From Actinomycetales bacterium (GTDB lineage: Bacteria; Actinomycetota; Actinomycetes; Actinomycetales; Microbacteriaceae), in NCBI GenBank assembly GCA_017308515.1, contig JAFKEN010000011.1, positions 35,316-99,315 of the forward strand: a DNA stretch of 64,000 bases, read 5' to 3'. Both the position numbers and the translations under genes were made by a program. A model generated the notes under the pieces. That model saw nothing but the letters and a program-made list of their open reading frames with translations. It had not been told where the DNA came from and did not search any database. Positions 43,518-54,772 of the stretch are shown piece by piece; the stretch's first letter is position 1; each line of letters begins with the position of its first letter.

Positions 43518-46049
43518 ATGGTGGAGAACGAGTCGCGCGGGGATTCCGCGCAGAACGATCCGATCGAGGGCGAGAGCCCGGCGGCCGCCCCGAAGCGCAC
43601 GCGCGCGACGCGGGCCCCGAAGGCCGCGGCCGAGAAGGCGGCGAAGGCCCCGAAGGCGGCGAAGGCCGAGAAGGCTCCGCGCGCGGCGTCGGCGAAGTCC
43701 GCGCCGAAGAGCGCGGCGGATCACGTCGGCGCCTCCGCGAGCGCGTCCGGCCCCGCCGACGCGCCCGCGTCGCAGGCGGCCGACGAGACCCCCGCGCCGA
43801 AGCGCCGCCGGAGCGCGAAGGCCGCGCCGAAGTCCGCCGCGCAGGCCGCGGCCGGCGAGGCCGCGACCGAGCCGCCCGCGGCCGCACCCCCCGCCCCGAC
43901 CGGCCTGTCGCCGCTGTTCCAGGCGCCGCCGGTGCCGCCGCCCGCGGCGGCCGCGACGACTCCGGCCCGCGGCCAGGAGCGCGCGCAGGACGACGACGAA
44001 GGCGACGAGGGCTCCGGCGGATCCCGGCGACGCCGCCGGCGTCGCGGCGGCGGAGGCGGCGAGGCCGCCGAGGCCAAGCCCGCGAGCAGCTCGGGTGGTT
44101 CGGGTGGTTCGGGCCGGCAGCGCAGCCGCCGCGAGCCGGAGCCGATCACCGAACCGCAGAAGGTCAAGGGATCCACCCGTCTCGAGGCGAAGAAGCAGCG
44201 CCGCCGCGACGGGCGCGAGGCGGGGCGCCGCCGCCCGGTCGTGACCGAGGCCGAGTTCCTCGCGCGACGGGAGAGCGTCGACCGCGTCATGGTCGTGCGC
44301 AGCAAGTTCGGGCGCATCCAGATCGGCGTGCTCGAAGACGGCGTGCTCGTCGAGCACTACGTCGCCCGCAGTCAGGACGCGAGCCTCATCGGCAACGTCT
44401 ACCTCGGCAAGGTGCAGAACGTGCTGCCGAGCATGGAGGCCGCCTTCGTCGACATCGGGCGCGGCCGCAACGCCGTGCTCTACTCGGGCGAGGTCGACTG
44501 GGAGGCCGCCGCCGCGCAGGCCGAGGCCGAGGGCCGCGACCTCAAGAACCAGGGCCGCAAGATCGAGCTCGCCCTCAAGAGCGGCGACCGGGTGCTCGTG
44601 CAGGTCACGAAGGACCCGGTGGGCCACAAGGGCGCCCGCCTGACCAGCCAGATCAGCCTGCCGGGCCGCTACCTCGTGTACGTGCCGGGCGGCTCGATGA
44701 ACGGCATCAGCCGCAAGCTCCCCGACACCGAGCGCGCGCGCCTCAAGAAGATCCTCAAGGAGGTGCTGCCCGACGACGCCGGCGTCATCGTGCGCACCGC
44801 CGCGGAGGGCGCGACCGAGGAGCAGCTGACCCGCGACGTGACGCGGCTCACGAAGCAGTGGGAGGCGATCCAGAAGGACGTCGAGGCCGGCAACGCCCCC
44901 AAGCTCCTGCACAGCGAGCCCGACCTGCTCGTCAAGATCGTGCGCGACGTCTTCAACGAGGACTTCCACAAGCTCGTGGTCTCCGGCGACGACGCGCTCT
45001 CGACGATCGCCGACTACCTCGGCGCCGTCGCGCCCGACCTCATGGACCGCCTCGAGCGCTACGAGGGCGAGAAGGACGCGTTCGACGAGTTCCGCATCGC
45101 CGAGCAGATCGACAAGGCCCTCGAGCGCAAGGTGTGGCTGCCCTCGGGCGGCTCGCTCATCATCGACCGCACCGAGGCGATGACGGTCATCGACGTCAAC
45201 ACCGGCAAGTTCGTGGGGTCCGGCGGCAACCTCGAGGAGACCGTCACCAAGAACAACCTGGAGGCGGCCGAGGAGATCGTGCGCCAGCTGCGGCTGCGCG
45301 ACATCGGCGGCATCATCGTCGTCGACTTCATCGACATGGTGCTCGAGTCCAACCGCGACCTCGTGCTGCGGCGCCTCGTCGAGTGCCTCTCGCGCGACCG
45401 CACCAAGCACCAGGTCGCCGAGGTCACCTCGCTCGGCCTCGTGCAGATGACCCGCAAGAAGCTCGGCCTCGGGCTCATCGAGTCCTTCAGCGAGCCCTGC
45501 GAGGTCTGCGCCGGGCGCGGCATCATCGTGCACCACGAGCCCGTCGCGAAGCACCGCGGCGAGTCGGGCGGCGGCGGCTCGGCCGGTGGCAACGGCTCCG
45601 CCGGGTCGGGGTCCTCGCGCCGCCGGCGCGGCGCGTCGTCGGGCAGCGGCTCGAGCGGCGGCGTCAAGAACGGCGTCGGCAGCACCGGCACGCACGCGAT
45701 TACCGACGACGTGCGCAACGCGCTCGCCCAGGTCGCCGCGAAGACCGTCCACCACGACGCGCCCGCGGAGGACGGCGAGGGCCACGTGGCCGCGCGCGCC
45801 GTCGAGGCCGCGGCGCAGGCGGCGGTGCAGATCCTCGACATCCCGATCGCGGCCGGCTCGGCCTCCTCGCGGCGCCTCGCGCCGGCCGAGGCGGAGGAGA
45901 TCCTCGGATCCGTGCTGCAGGCCCTGCCCGAGGCGACGACCCCGGCGCCCCGCGCGCGGCGCTCGCGGCGGGCGAGCTCGTCGGGCGGTCCGGGTTCGGG
46001 CGACGCGGCGGCGACGGACGGCGGCGCGGAGGCCGGCGGCTCCGACTGA
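43518..46049 (+). CDS. rne: Ribonuclease E/G
   Basis: 843 residues. The first 230 are Ala/Lys/Pro/Glu-rich and probably disordered. The S1 domain begins around GNVYLGKVQNVLPSMEAAFVDIG, and the DNase I-like catalytic region has DVNTGKFVG and VVDFIDM, whose Asp residues bind the metal. A zinc-link CEVCAGRG follows, then a Gly/Ser-rich, Ala-rich tail. The disordered N- and C-terminal arms flanking the core are the actinobacterial arrangement, used to hold partner enzymes. It processes rRNA and starts mRNA decay. Confidence 0.96.
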   Translation: MVENESRGDSAQNDPIEGESPAAAPKRTRATRAPKAAAEKAAKAPKAAKAEKAPRAASAKSAPKSAADHVGASASASGPADAPASQAADETPAPKRRRSAKAAPKSAAQAAAGEAATEPPAAAPPAPTGLSPLFQAPPVPPPAAAATTPARGQERAQDDDEGDEGSGGSRRRRRRRGGGGGEAAEAKPASSSGGSGGSGRQRSRREPEPITEPQKVKGSTRLEAKKQRRRDGREAGRRRPVVTEAEFLARRESVDRVMVVRSKFGRIQIGVLEDGVLVEHYVARSQDASLIGNVYLGKVQNVLPSMEAAFVDIGRGRNAVLYSGEVDWEAAAAQAEAEGRDLKNQGRKIELALKSGDRVLVQVTKDPVGHKGARLTSQISLPGRYLVYVPGGSMNGISRKLPDTERARLKKILKEVLPDDAGVIVRTAAEGATEEQLTRDVTRLTKQWEAIQKDVEAGNAPKLLHSEPDLLVKIVRDVFNEDFHKLVVSGDDALSTIADYLGAVAPDLMDRLERYEGEKDAFDEFRIAEQIDKALERKVWLPSGGSLIIDRTEAMTVIDVNTGKFVGSGGNLEETVTKNNLEAAEEIVRQLRLRDIGGIIVVDFIDMVLESNRDLVLRRLVECLSRDRTKHQVAEVTSLGLVQMTRKKLGLGLIESFSEPCEVCAGRGIIVHHEPVAKHRGESGGGGSAGGNGSAGSGSSRRRRGASSGSGSSGGVKNGVGSTGTHAITDDVRNALAQVAAKTVHHDAPAEDGEGHVAARAVEAAAQAAVQILDIPIAAGSASSRRLAPAEAEEILGSVLQALPEATTPAPRARRSRRASSSGGPGSGDAAATDGGAEAGGSD

Positions 46050-46089
46050 GCCGCGCCGCGCGGCGACGGTACCGACGGACGCCGGGGGC

Positions 46090-46356
46090 TCAGCCCTTGT
46101 CGCGCTGCCGCACGCGCAGCCCCGCCACCTGCAGCCGCCGCAGCAGCTCGCGACCCGAGACGGGCTCGGCGCCCCGCGCGACGAGATCGTGCCAGCGCTC
46201 GCGCGGCACGTCGTAGTGGTCGTGGTCGAAGCCGCGGCGGGGGATGCCGGCGGCGGCGGCGAACGCGTGCAGCTCCTCGTACGACGCGTCGCTCACGAGG
46301 TGCGCCCAGAGTGTCCCGTGCGCGGGCCAGATCGGCTCGTCGACCAGGATCGCCAT
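46090..46356 (-). CDS. DUF4031 protein
   Basis: 88 residues. Conserved features are AILVDEPIWPAHGTLWAHLVSD, then ELHAFAAAAGIPRRGFDHDHYDVP. This His/Asp/Trp pattern is typical of DUF4031, a small family common in actinobacteria with no known role. A TAGGAT box lies 6 nt before the ATG, so it is probably leaderless. It is divergent from a membrane protein gene. Confidence 0.9.
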   Translation of the reverse strand: MAILVDEPIWPAHGTLWAHLVSDASYEELHAFAAAAGIPRRGFDHDHYDVPRERWHDLVARGAEPVSGRELLRRLQVAGLRVRQRDKG

Positions 46357-46430
46357 CCCGCGATCCTAGGCGCGGGGCGACCGCCGGGCGCGCCCCGGCG
46401 ATCCCGAGCGTCGCTCGCTACCGTGGAGGC

Positions 46431-47000
46431 ATGACCGCCGCACCGAACCTCTCCGCCCCGCGCGCCCCCTCGCTCGGATCGCGGGTCGGCATCGCCGCGG
46501 TCGCGGGCCTGGTGGTCGTCGCGATCCTCGCCGTGCAGGGCCTGCTCGGCTGGCTGCTGGGGTGGATGTCGGGCCTCGCTCTCGGGCAGGGGATCGAGGG
46601 GATGGGCGGTCCTCGGCAGGTTCTGGCGCTGTTCCAGGCTGCCGCGTTCTCGTGGGTGCCCTACGGTCTCGGCGTGTTCCTCGCGTTCGCCCTCGTCGTG
46701 CCGATCGGCCCCGGATCCGCGATCGGGCGGACTCTGCTGCGCGCGGTCCTCGCCGCCCTGCTCGGCGCCGGCGTCGCGTGGATCGGGATGGTGGTCGGCG
46801 ACCTGCTGCTCGGGTCGTTCGTGGCGAGCATGTTCGGCGGGCCGCAGCTGTCGGTCATCCCCTACCGCTTCGTGAATGCTCTGCAGATGTTCGTGGCGAC
46901 GGCGCCCGTGGTCGCTCTCGTCGCGCTGGTGGCGGCCCGCTGGCCGGTGGTGACTCCCGCCGCGCCTCCCGCGCCCACGACACCCGAGCGCGAGGTTTGA
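46431..47000 (+). CDS. Membrane protein of unknown function
   Basis: 189 residues, with GGAGG 2-6 bp before the ATG. About four membrane helices: GIAAVAGLVVVAILAVQGLLGWLL, SWVPYGLGVFLAFALVVPI, LLRAVLAALLGAGVAWIGMVVGDLLL and AAPVVALVALVAAR-like at the end. The short tail is Pro/Ala-rich. No motif is recognised. It lies between rne and the ribosomal protein operon. Confidence 0.75.
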   Translation: MTAAPNLSAPRAPSLGSRVGIAAVAGLVVVAILAVQGLLGWLLGWMSGLALGQGIEGMGGPRQVLALFQAAAFSWVPYGLGVFLAFALVVPIGPGSAIGRTLLRAVLAALLGAGVAWIGMVVGDLLLGSFVASMFGGPQLSVIPYRFVNALQMFVATAPVVALVALVAARWPVVTPAAPPAPTTPEREV

Positions 47001-47026
47001 CCGGTTCGGCGGCGATCCGGTATCCT
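46997..47026 (+). promoter_or_regulatory. Promoter of the rplU-rpmA operon
   Basis: TTGACC (46997-47002) and TATCCT (47021-47026) are 18 bp apart; the -35 overlaps the stop codon of the preceding gene. The leader to rplU would be about 135 nt. Confidence 0.7.
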
Positions 47027-47170
47027 CGACCCTTGGCGCACCTTCGGCTCCGCGCGCGATTCTCCGGCTCGTCCGGGGAGGTCGGCAACGAGCGGGCCGT
47101 GATCTCGCGCCCGATCCGCGGACGGTTCCGATCGGCCGCGGTCACACGCTTCCCGAAGTAAGGACATCCC

Positions 47171-47479
47171 GTGGTTTACGCAGTTGTGCGCGCCGGCGGT
47201 CGGCAGGAGAAGGTCGAGGTCGGCTCGATCCTCGTCATCGACCGCATCAAGGCCGACGACAAGGGCCAGATCGAGCTCGCCCCCGTGCTGCTCGTCGACG
47301 GTGACACCATCACCCACGACGCCAAGGCGCTCGCGAAGGTCAAGGTCACCGCGGAGGTGCTCGGCGACGAGCGCGGCCCGAAGGTCATCATCCAGAAGTT
47401 CAAGAACAAGACCGGGTACAAGAAGCGCCAGGGTTTCCGCGCCGACCTGACCCGCGTCAAGATCACCGGCATCAAGTAG
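47171..47479 (+). CDS. rplU: Ribosomal protein bL21
   Basis: 102 residues from GTG, with AAGGA 9 bp upstream. [18 protein letters not shown] is the N-terminal signature. The basic [23 protein letters not shown] end contacts 23S rRNA. It is followed 11 bp later by rpmA, as in nearly all bacteria. Confidence 0.98.
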   Translation: MVYAVVRAGGRQEKVEVGSILVIDRIKADDKGQIELAPVLLVDGDTITHDAKALAKVKVTAEVLGDERGPKVIIQKFKNKTGYKKRQGFRADLTRVKITGIK

Positions 47480-47490
47480 GGGCTGACGAC

Positions 47491-47751
47491 ATGGCACACA
47501 AGAAGGGCGCGAGCTCCTCGAAGAACGGGCGCGACTCGAACCCGCAGTACCTCGGCGTCAAGCGGTTCGGCGGCCAGGTCGTGAAGGCCGGCGAGATCAT
47601 CGTCCGCCAGCGCGGCACCCACTTCCACCCCGGCGCCCACGTGGGCCGCGGGGGCGACGACACCCTGTTCGCGCTCGAGGCGGGCGCGGTCGAGTTCGGC
47701 ACGAAGGGCGGCCGCAAGGTCGTCAACATCGTGCCGTCGCCGGTGGCGTAA
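47491..47751 (+). CDS. rpmA: Ribosomal protein bL27
   Basis: 86 residues. The N-terminus [19 protein letters not shown] reaches the peptidyl-transferase centre. It begins directly with the mature form, without the cleavable leader found in Firmicutes. [10 protein letters not shown] is the family signature. It ends in a terminator. Confidence 0.98.
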   Translation: MAHKKGASSSKNGRDSNPQYLGVKRFGGQVVKAGEIIVRQRGTHFHPGAHVGRGGDDTLFALEAGAVEFGTKGGRKVVNIVPSPVA

Positions 47752-47774
47752 CCGCCCGACGGCACGGTTTCGTC

Positions 47775-47805
47775 AGGAGGGCGGGCTTCGGCTCGCCCTC
47801 CTTTC
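47775..47805 (+). terminator. Terminator after rpmA
   Basis: AGGAGGGCGGGC pairs with GCTCGCCCTCCT (one mismatch) around TTCG and is followed by TTTC. Confidence 0.88.
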
Positions 47806-47856
47806 GCATCCCCGGCCGGGTCGGGCCGCATCCGTCCCCAGCCCCGCACCGCGTGA

Positions 47857-50243
<2,387 letters not shown>

Positions 50244-50334
50244 CTCCGGCGCCGCGCCGGTCGACGACGTCGGTCCGGCTGATCCGCGGCGCGGGCGACC
50301 CGGTCGCGGCCGCGAGGCCCGCTAGGGTCGCGAC

Positions 50335-51351
50335 ATGACGCGTGCTCACCGACCGTGGTACCGCCGACCCTCCCGCGTGATCCCGACCGTGCTGCTCGCC
50401 TCGGGCGCCGTGGTCGCGATCGTCTCGGTGCTGAGCCCGTGGCCGGCCGCGCTGCTGATCCGCGCGGTGTTCCAGCAGGACGCCGTGAAGACCGTCGCCG
50501 AGATGGAGCCCTACGCTCCGACCTCGGGCCTCGTCGAGACGCTCGACGTGCCCTACGGCGACGCGGGATCCGACACGAGCTTCGACGTGTTCTCGCCCGA
50601 GGGCGGCGACGATCCACTGACGACGGTCGTCTGGATCCACGGCGGCGCCTGGATCTCGGGCTCGAAGGAGAACGTGCGCCCCTACGTGCGCATGCTCGCC
50701 GCGGAGGGCTTCACGACCGTCGCGCTCAACTACACGGTCGCGCCGGAGGCCGCCTACCCGACCGCGGTGACCCAGCTCAACGACGCCCTCGCCTACCTCC
50801 TCGCGCACGCCGCGGAGTACCGGATCGACCCCGACCGCATCGTGATCGCGGGCGACTCCGCGGGGGCGAACCTCACGAGCGAGTTGGCCGCCCTGACGAC
50901 GAACCCCGCGTTCGCGAGCGAGGTCGGGATCACGCCCGCGCTCGCGGCCGACCAGCTGCTCGCGGTGATCCTCAACTGCGGCATCTACGACGTCTCCGAG
51001 ATCCCGAACGCGCCGGGGATCGGCGGCTGGGGCTTCCGCATCGCGCTGTGGTCGTACCTGGGCTCGCGCGACTGGGAGGACAGCCCCGGCGACCACCAGA
51101 TGTCGACGATCGAGTCGGTGACCGCCGAGTTCCCGACGACCTGGATCTCGGGCGGCAACGGCGACCCCCTGACGCCCGCCCAGTCGCAGCCGCTCGCCGC
51201 GAAGCTGCAGTCGCTCGGCGTCGACGTGGAGACGGTGTTCTACCCCGACGACCACGAGCCGAAGCTGCCGCACGAGTACCAGTTCCACCTCGATCTCGAG
51301 GATGCGCGCGCGGCCTACGACTCGACGGTCGCGTTCCTCAAGGGCCTGTAG
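50335..51351 (+). CDS. Alpha/beta hydrolase (HSL-type esterase family)
   Basis: 338 residues. One N-terminal membrane helix (VIPTVLLASGAVVAIVSVL) anchors an alpha/beta hydrolase with the HGGAW oxyanion motif and the nucleophile elbow GDSAGAN of the hormone-sensitive lipase group. The acid may be Asp in GGNGDPLTPAQ and the His that of DDHEPKLPHEYQF. An esterase acting at the outer face on an unknown substrate. TAGGGT lies 6 nt before the ATG, suggesting leaderless translation. Confidence 0.9.
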   Translation: MTRAHRPWYRRPSRVIPTVLLASGAVVAIVSVLSPWPAALLIRAVFQQDAVKTVAEMEPYAPTSGLVETLDVPYGDAGSDTSFDVFSPEGGDDPLTTVVWIHGGAWISGSKENVRPYVRMLAAEGFTTVALNYTVAPEAAYPTAVTQLNDALAYLLAHAAEYRIDPDRIVIAGDSAGANLTSELAALTTNPAFASEVGITPALAADQLLAVILNCGIYDVSEIPNAPGIGGWGFRIALWSYLGSRDWEDSPGDHQMSTIESVTAEFPTTWISGGNGDPLTPAQSQPLAAKLQSLGVDVETVFYPDDHEPKLPHEYQFHLDLEDARAAYDSTVAFLKGL

Positions 51352-51373
51352 GCGCGGCGCCCGCGACGGTGCG

Positions 51374-52618
51374 TCAGGTGTCGCCGTCGGCGGGGCCCGC
51401 GTCGCGCGGCACGAGCGGCACCGCGACCGCGGGGGCCGCCGCGATGATCGCGAAGGCGCCCGCGTAGCCCACGAGCCCGACGAGGGCGCCGACGAGCGGC
51501 ACCGCGATCGCCGAGGCGACGTACTGCCCCGAGTTCTGCACGCCGAGCGCGCGCCCCGACCAGGCCGATCCGGCGATCTCCGCGACGGCGGTGAAGGCGA
51601 GGCCGTTGTCGGCGACGCTCACGCAGGTGGCGAGCACGTAGGCGACCGCCACGAGCACGGGCTGGTGGGCCCATCCCGCGGCGGCCGTGAGCAGCAGCAG
51701 CGGGATGCCCGCGATCGCGACCCAGCGCAGCGGTCGCAGCCGGGATCCGACCCGGTCGCTGAGCACCCCGACCCCCACCCGGCCGAGCGCGCCGATCCCC
51801 TGCGCGAGGGCGACGACGACGCCCGCGGCGGTCGGATTCCAGCCCTGATCGGCGATGAGCCAGACGAGGCCGAAGGTCAGCAGCACGTACTGCGGCATCA
51901 CGAGCAGCGCCGACACGAGGTGGATGCGCACGAGCTGCGCCCCGCCGCGGTACGGGTTCGCGACCCGGCCCGCGGCGTCGCGCACGAGGGCCGGGCGCGG
52001 CGGATCGATCACGATCGCCGCGCACAGCACCCCGGCGAGGAGCACCCAGCCGAGGTCGAACAGGAGCGCCGGATGCACGTCGCCGCCCGCGACGAGCGGC
52101 GGCACCGCGAGGGCTCCGGCCATCGCGCCGAGCGGGAACGACATCTGCCGGATCCCCATCGCGAGCCCGCGGCGTTCCCGCGCGAACCAGCCGATCACCA
52201 CGCGACCGGAGGCGGAGCTCGGGGAGGCGCTGCCGATGCCGGCGACGAACAGCGCGACGCCGAGCGCCCACGGGCCCTGCGCGACGATCGCGGCGACGAG
52301 CCCGAGCGCCATCACGGCCTGCCCGGCGACGAGCACGATGCGCTCGCCCCAGCGGTCGGCCGCGGCGCCCCACGCGACGAGCGAGACGAGCAGCCCGAGG
52401 CCGGGGGTCACCGCGAGCAGGCTCGCGGCGGCGAGCGGCATGCCCTGCTGCAGGGTGAGCAGGGGCAGCAGGAACGCCGGGGTGGTCTGCACGAGGGATC
52501 CGCCGGCCTGGGCGAACACGCCGACCGCGAGCATCGCCCACGGGTGCGGCGTGCGGTCACGGCGGGGTCGCGTCGCGCCCGGGGCGGCGGCGGGCTCGGG
52601 CGGGGCGGCGGAGGGCAT
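51374..52618 (-). CDS. Major facilitator transporter
   Basis: 414 residues and 12 membrane helices after a Pro/Ala-rich leader. The loop 2-3 motif is WGAAADRWGERIVL, and loop 8-9 has GVLSDRVGSRLRPLRW. SASGRVVIGWFARERRGLAMGIRQ is typical of MFS drug and nitrate/oxalate-like groups, but the substrate cannot be assigned. It is divergent from proA with only 24 bp between start codons, and the two -10 boxes overlap. TAGGCT ends 7 nt before its ATG. Confidence 0.88.
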   Translation of the reverse strand: MPSAAPPEPAAAPGATRPRRDRTPHPWAMLAVGVFAQAGGSLVQTTPAFLLPLLTLQQGMPLAAASLLAVTPGLGLLVSLVAWGAAADRWGERIVLVAGQAVMALGLVAAIVAQGPWALGVALFVAGIGSASPSSASGRVVIGWFARERRGLAMGIRQMSFPLGAMAGALAVPPLVAGGDVHPALLFDLGWVLLAGVLCAAIVIDPPRPALVRDAAGRVANPYRGGAQLVRIHLVSALLVMPQYVLLTFGLVWLIADQGWNPTAAGVVVALAQGIGALGRVGVGVLSDRVGSRLRPLRWVAIAGIPLLLLTAAAGWAHQPVLVAVAYVLATCVSVADNGLAFTAVAEIAGSAWSGRALGVQNSGQYVASAIAVPLVGALVGLVGYAGAFAIIAAAPAVAVPLVPRDAGPADGDT

Positions 52619-52625
52619 CCCGTCC

Positions 52626-52635
52626 AGCCTAGAAT
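52626..52635. promoter_or_regulatory. Overlapping divergent -10 boxes of the MFS gene and proA
   Basis: Within AGCCTAGAAT, TAGAAT (52630-52635, plus) precedes proA by 7 nt and TAGGCT (complement of 52626-52631, minus) precedes the MFS gene by 7 nt. They share two bases, so both transcripts would be leaderless and could not be started at once. Confidence 0.65.
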
Positions 52636-52642
52636 CCGGGGC

Positions 52643-53908
52643 ATGACCGACACCGCGACCACTCTGACGCTCGTGGCCCGCCTCGAGGCGGCCCGCGAGG
52701 CGTCCCGCGCCCTGGCGATCGCCGACTCGGCCGCGAAGGACGCCGCGCTCGAGGCGATCGCGGTCGCCGTCGAGACCGGTGCCGCGCGCATCCTGCCGGC
52801 CAACGAGCTCGACCTCGCGAACGGCCGCGAGAACGGCCTGAGCACCGGGCTGATCGACCGGCTGCGGCTCGACGAGGCGCGCCTGGGCGGGTTGGCGGCG
52901 GCGGTGCGGCAGATCGCCGCCCTGCCGGATCCGGTGGGCGAGGTCGTGCGGGGCCGCAAGCTGCCCAACGGCCTGCAGCTCTCGCAGGTGCGGGTGCCGT
53001 TCGGGGTCATCGGCGCGATCTACGAGGCGCGCCCCAACGTCACGATCGACATCGCGGCGCTCGCGCTGAAGAGCGGCAACGCCGTCGTGCTGCGCGGCGG
53101 ATCCGCCGCCGAGAACACCAACCGCGAGCTCGTCGCGCTGCTGCAGGGCGCTCTCGCCTCCGCGGGCCTGCCCGCCGACGCCGTGCAGACGATCGACGAG
53201 TTCGGACGCGAGGGCGCGACCGAGCTGATGCGCGCGCGCGGCTGGGTCGACGTGCTCGTGCCGCGCGGATCGGCGCAGTTGATCGACACCGTGGTGCGCG
53301 AGTCGACGGTGCCCGTCATCGAGACCGGCGCCGGCGTCGTGCACGTCTTCCTCGACGAATCGGCCGAGCTCGACATGGCGCGCGACATCGTCGTCAACGC
53401 GAAGGTGCAGCGCCCGAGCGTCTGCAACGCGCTCGAGACCCTGCTCGTGGATGTGCGCGCCGCCGAGCGCCTGCTGCCCCCCGTGCTCGACGCGCTCGCC
53501 GCCGAGGGCGTGACGGTGAAGGGCGACGAGCGGGTCCGCGCGATCCGGCCGGAACTCGCCGCCGCCACCGACGAGGACTTCGCGACCGAGCACATGGCGC
53601 TCGAGATGTCGGTCGCGGTGGTCGACGATCTCGACGGGGCGCTCGCGCACATCCGCCGCTTCTCCACCCACCACACCGAGTCGATCGTCACGAACGACGT
53701 CGCGCGCGCCGAGCGGTTCCTCGCCGAGGTCGACTCGGCGGTCGTCATGGTGAACACCTCGACGCGCTTCACCGACGGCGGCGAGTTCGGCTTCGGCGCC
53801 GAGGTGGGCATCTCGACCCAGAAGCTGCACGCGCGCGGACCGATGGGTCTGCCCGAGCTGACGAGCACCAAGTGGCTCGTGCGCGGTCACGGCCAGGTGC
53901 GCGGCTGA
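52643..53908 (+). CDS. proA: Gamma-glutamyl phosphate reductase
   Basis: 421 residues. Aldehyde dehydrogenase-like fold: GVIGAIYEARPNVT, NAVVLRGGSAA, and the catalytic Cys261 in QRPSVCNALETLL. FTDGGEFGFGAEVGIST is the C-terminal signature. It reduces gamma-glutamyl phosphate with NADPH, the second step of proline synthesis after ProB. The predicted promoter gives a leaderless message. Confidence 0.97.
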   Translation: MTDTATTLTLVARLEAAREASRALAIADSAAKDAALEAIAVAVETGAARILPANELDLANGRENGLSTGLIDRLRLDEARLGGLAAAVRQIAALPDPVGEVVRGRKLPNGLQLSQVRVPFGVIGAIYEARPNVTIDIAALALKSGNAVVLRGGSAAENTNRELVALLQGALASAGLPADAVQTIDEFGREGATELMRARGWVDVLVPRGSAQLIDTVVRESTVPVIETGAGVVHVFLDESAELDMARDIVVNAKVQRPSVCNALETLLVDVRAAERLLPPVLDALAAEGVTVKGDERVRAIRPELAAATDEDFATEHMALEMSVAVVDDLDGALAHIRRFSTHHTESIVTNDVARAERFLAEVDSAVVMVNTSTRFTDGGEFGFGAEVGISTQKLHARGPMGLPELTSTKWLVRGHGQVRG

Positions 53909-53953
53909 GCCCGAGCCGCTCGCTAGACTCGACAGCACCGGATCGGAGGACCC

Positions 53954-54157
53954 ATGACCGTGCTGACCGCGCTGCTCACCGCCCCCACGCTGTTCGCGGC
54001 GGAGGAGGCGCCCGCGCCGATCATCATGCCGCCGCTGGCCTTCGCCGCCATCGCCGCGGGCATCTTCGTCGTGCTGGGCTTCGTCACCTGGAGCTTCCGT
54101 GACGTCGCGAACCGTCACTCGACCCCCGGCTCCGAGGCCGGGCACGATCACCACTAG
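53954..54157 (+). CDS. Small membrane protein with His-rich tail
   Basis: 67 residues; GGAGGA lies 6 bp before the ATG. One membrane helix (LAFAAIAAGIFVVLGFVTWSF) is followed by a short inside tail, RDVANRHSTPGSEAGHDHH, which could bind metal. Small proteins of this type are regularly found between proA and nadD in Microbacteriaceae, as far as I recall. Role unknown. Confidence 0.8.
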   Translation: MTVLTALLTAPTLFAAEEAPAPIIMPPLAFAAIAAGIFVVLGFVTWSFRDVANRHSTPGSEAGHDHH

Positions 54158-54166
54158 GCCGCGTCG

Positions 54167-54772
54167 GTGACCGATCCCGCCCCCCGGCGCCGCCGCGTCG
54201 GCGTCATGGGCGGGACCTTCGATCCCATCCACCACGGGCACCTCGTCGCCGCGAGCGAGGTGCAGAGCCGCTTCGACCTCGACGAGGTCGTGTTCGTTCC
54301 CACCGGCCAGCCCTGGATGAAGGGGCACGAGGTGAGCGATCCCGAGCATCGCTACCTCATGACGGTCATCGCGACCGCGTCGAACCCCGGCTTCCTCGTC
54401 AGCCGGGTCGACATCGACCGCGCCGGCCCGACCTACACGATCGACACGCTGCGCGACCTGCGCCGCGAGCGCCCCGACAGCGACCTCTTCTTCATCTCGG
54501 GAGCGGATGCGGTGGCCCAGATCTTCGAGTGGAAGGACGTCGCCGAACTCTGGGAACTCGCTCACTTTGTGGCGGTATCTCGCCCCGGACACGCTCTGAG
54601 CGTTCGGGGTTTGCCCCCGGACGGCGTAAGCTCCCTGGAAGTTCCCGCGCTGGCCATCTCCTCGACGGACTGCCGGGAACGGGTGGGCCGGGGTGACCCG
54701 GTCTGGTACTTGGTCCCCGATGGTGTCGTTCAGTACATCTCCAAGCACCAGCTCTACCGGAGTGCGACATGA
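54167..54772 (+). CDS. nadD: Nicotinate-nucleotide adenylyltransferase
   Basis: 201 residues from GTG. The nucleotidyltransferase signature [12 protein letters not shown] (15-26) and the second motif [10 protein letters not shown] (the ISSTxIR box) are present. It makes deamido-NAD from nicotinate mononucleotide and ATP. The gene overlaps the following one by ATGA. The 3' third has slightly lower GC than its surroundings (around 54540-54750), probably not significant. Confidence 0.96.
   Translation: MTDPAPRRRRVGVMGGTFDPIHHGHLVAASEVQSRFDLDEVVFVPTGQPWMKGHEVSDPEHRYLMTVIATASNPGFLVSRVDIDRAGPTYTIDTLRDLRRERPDSDLFFISGADAVAQIFEWKDVAELWELAHFVAVSRPGHALSVRGLPPDGVSSLEVPALAISSTDCRERVGRGDPVWYLVPDGVVQYISKHQLYRSAT

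Noticed and set aside
47027..47170. Ribosomal L21 leader structure
   Set aside because: The leader is about the right length, but I cannot see the conserved Firmicute L21 leader elements, so only a promoter is called.
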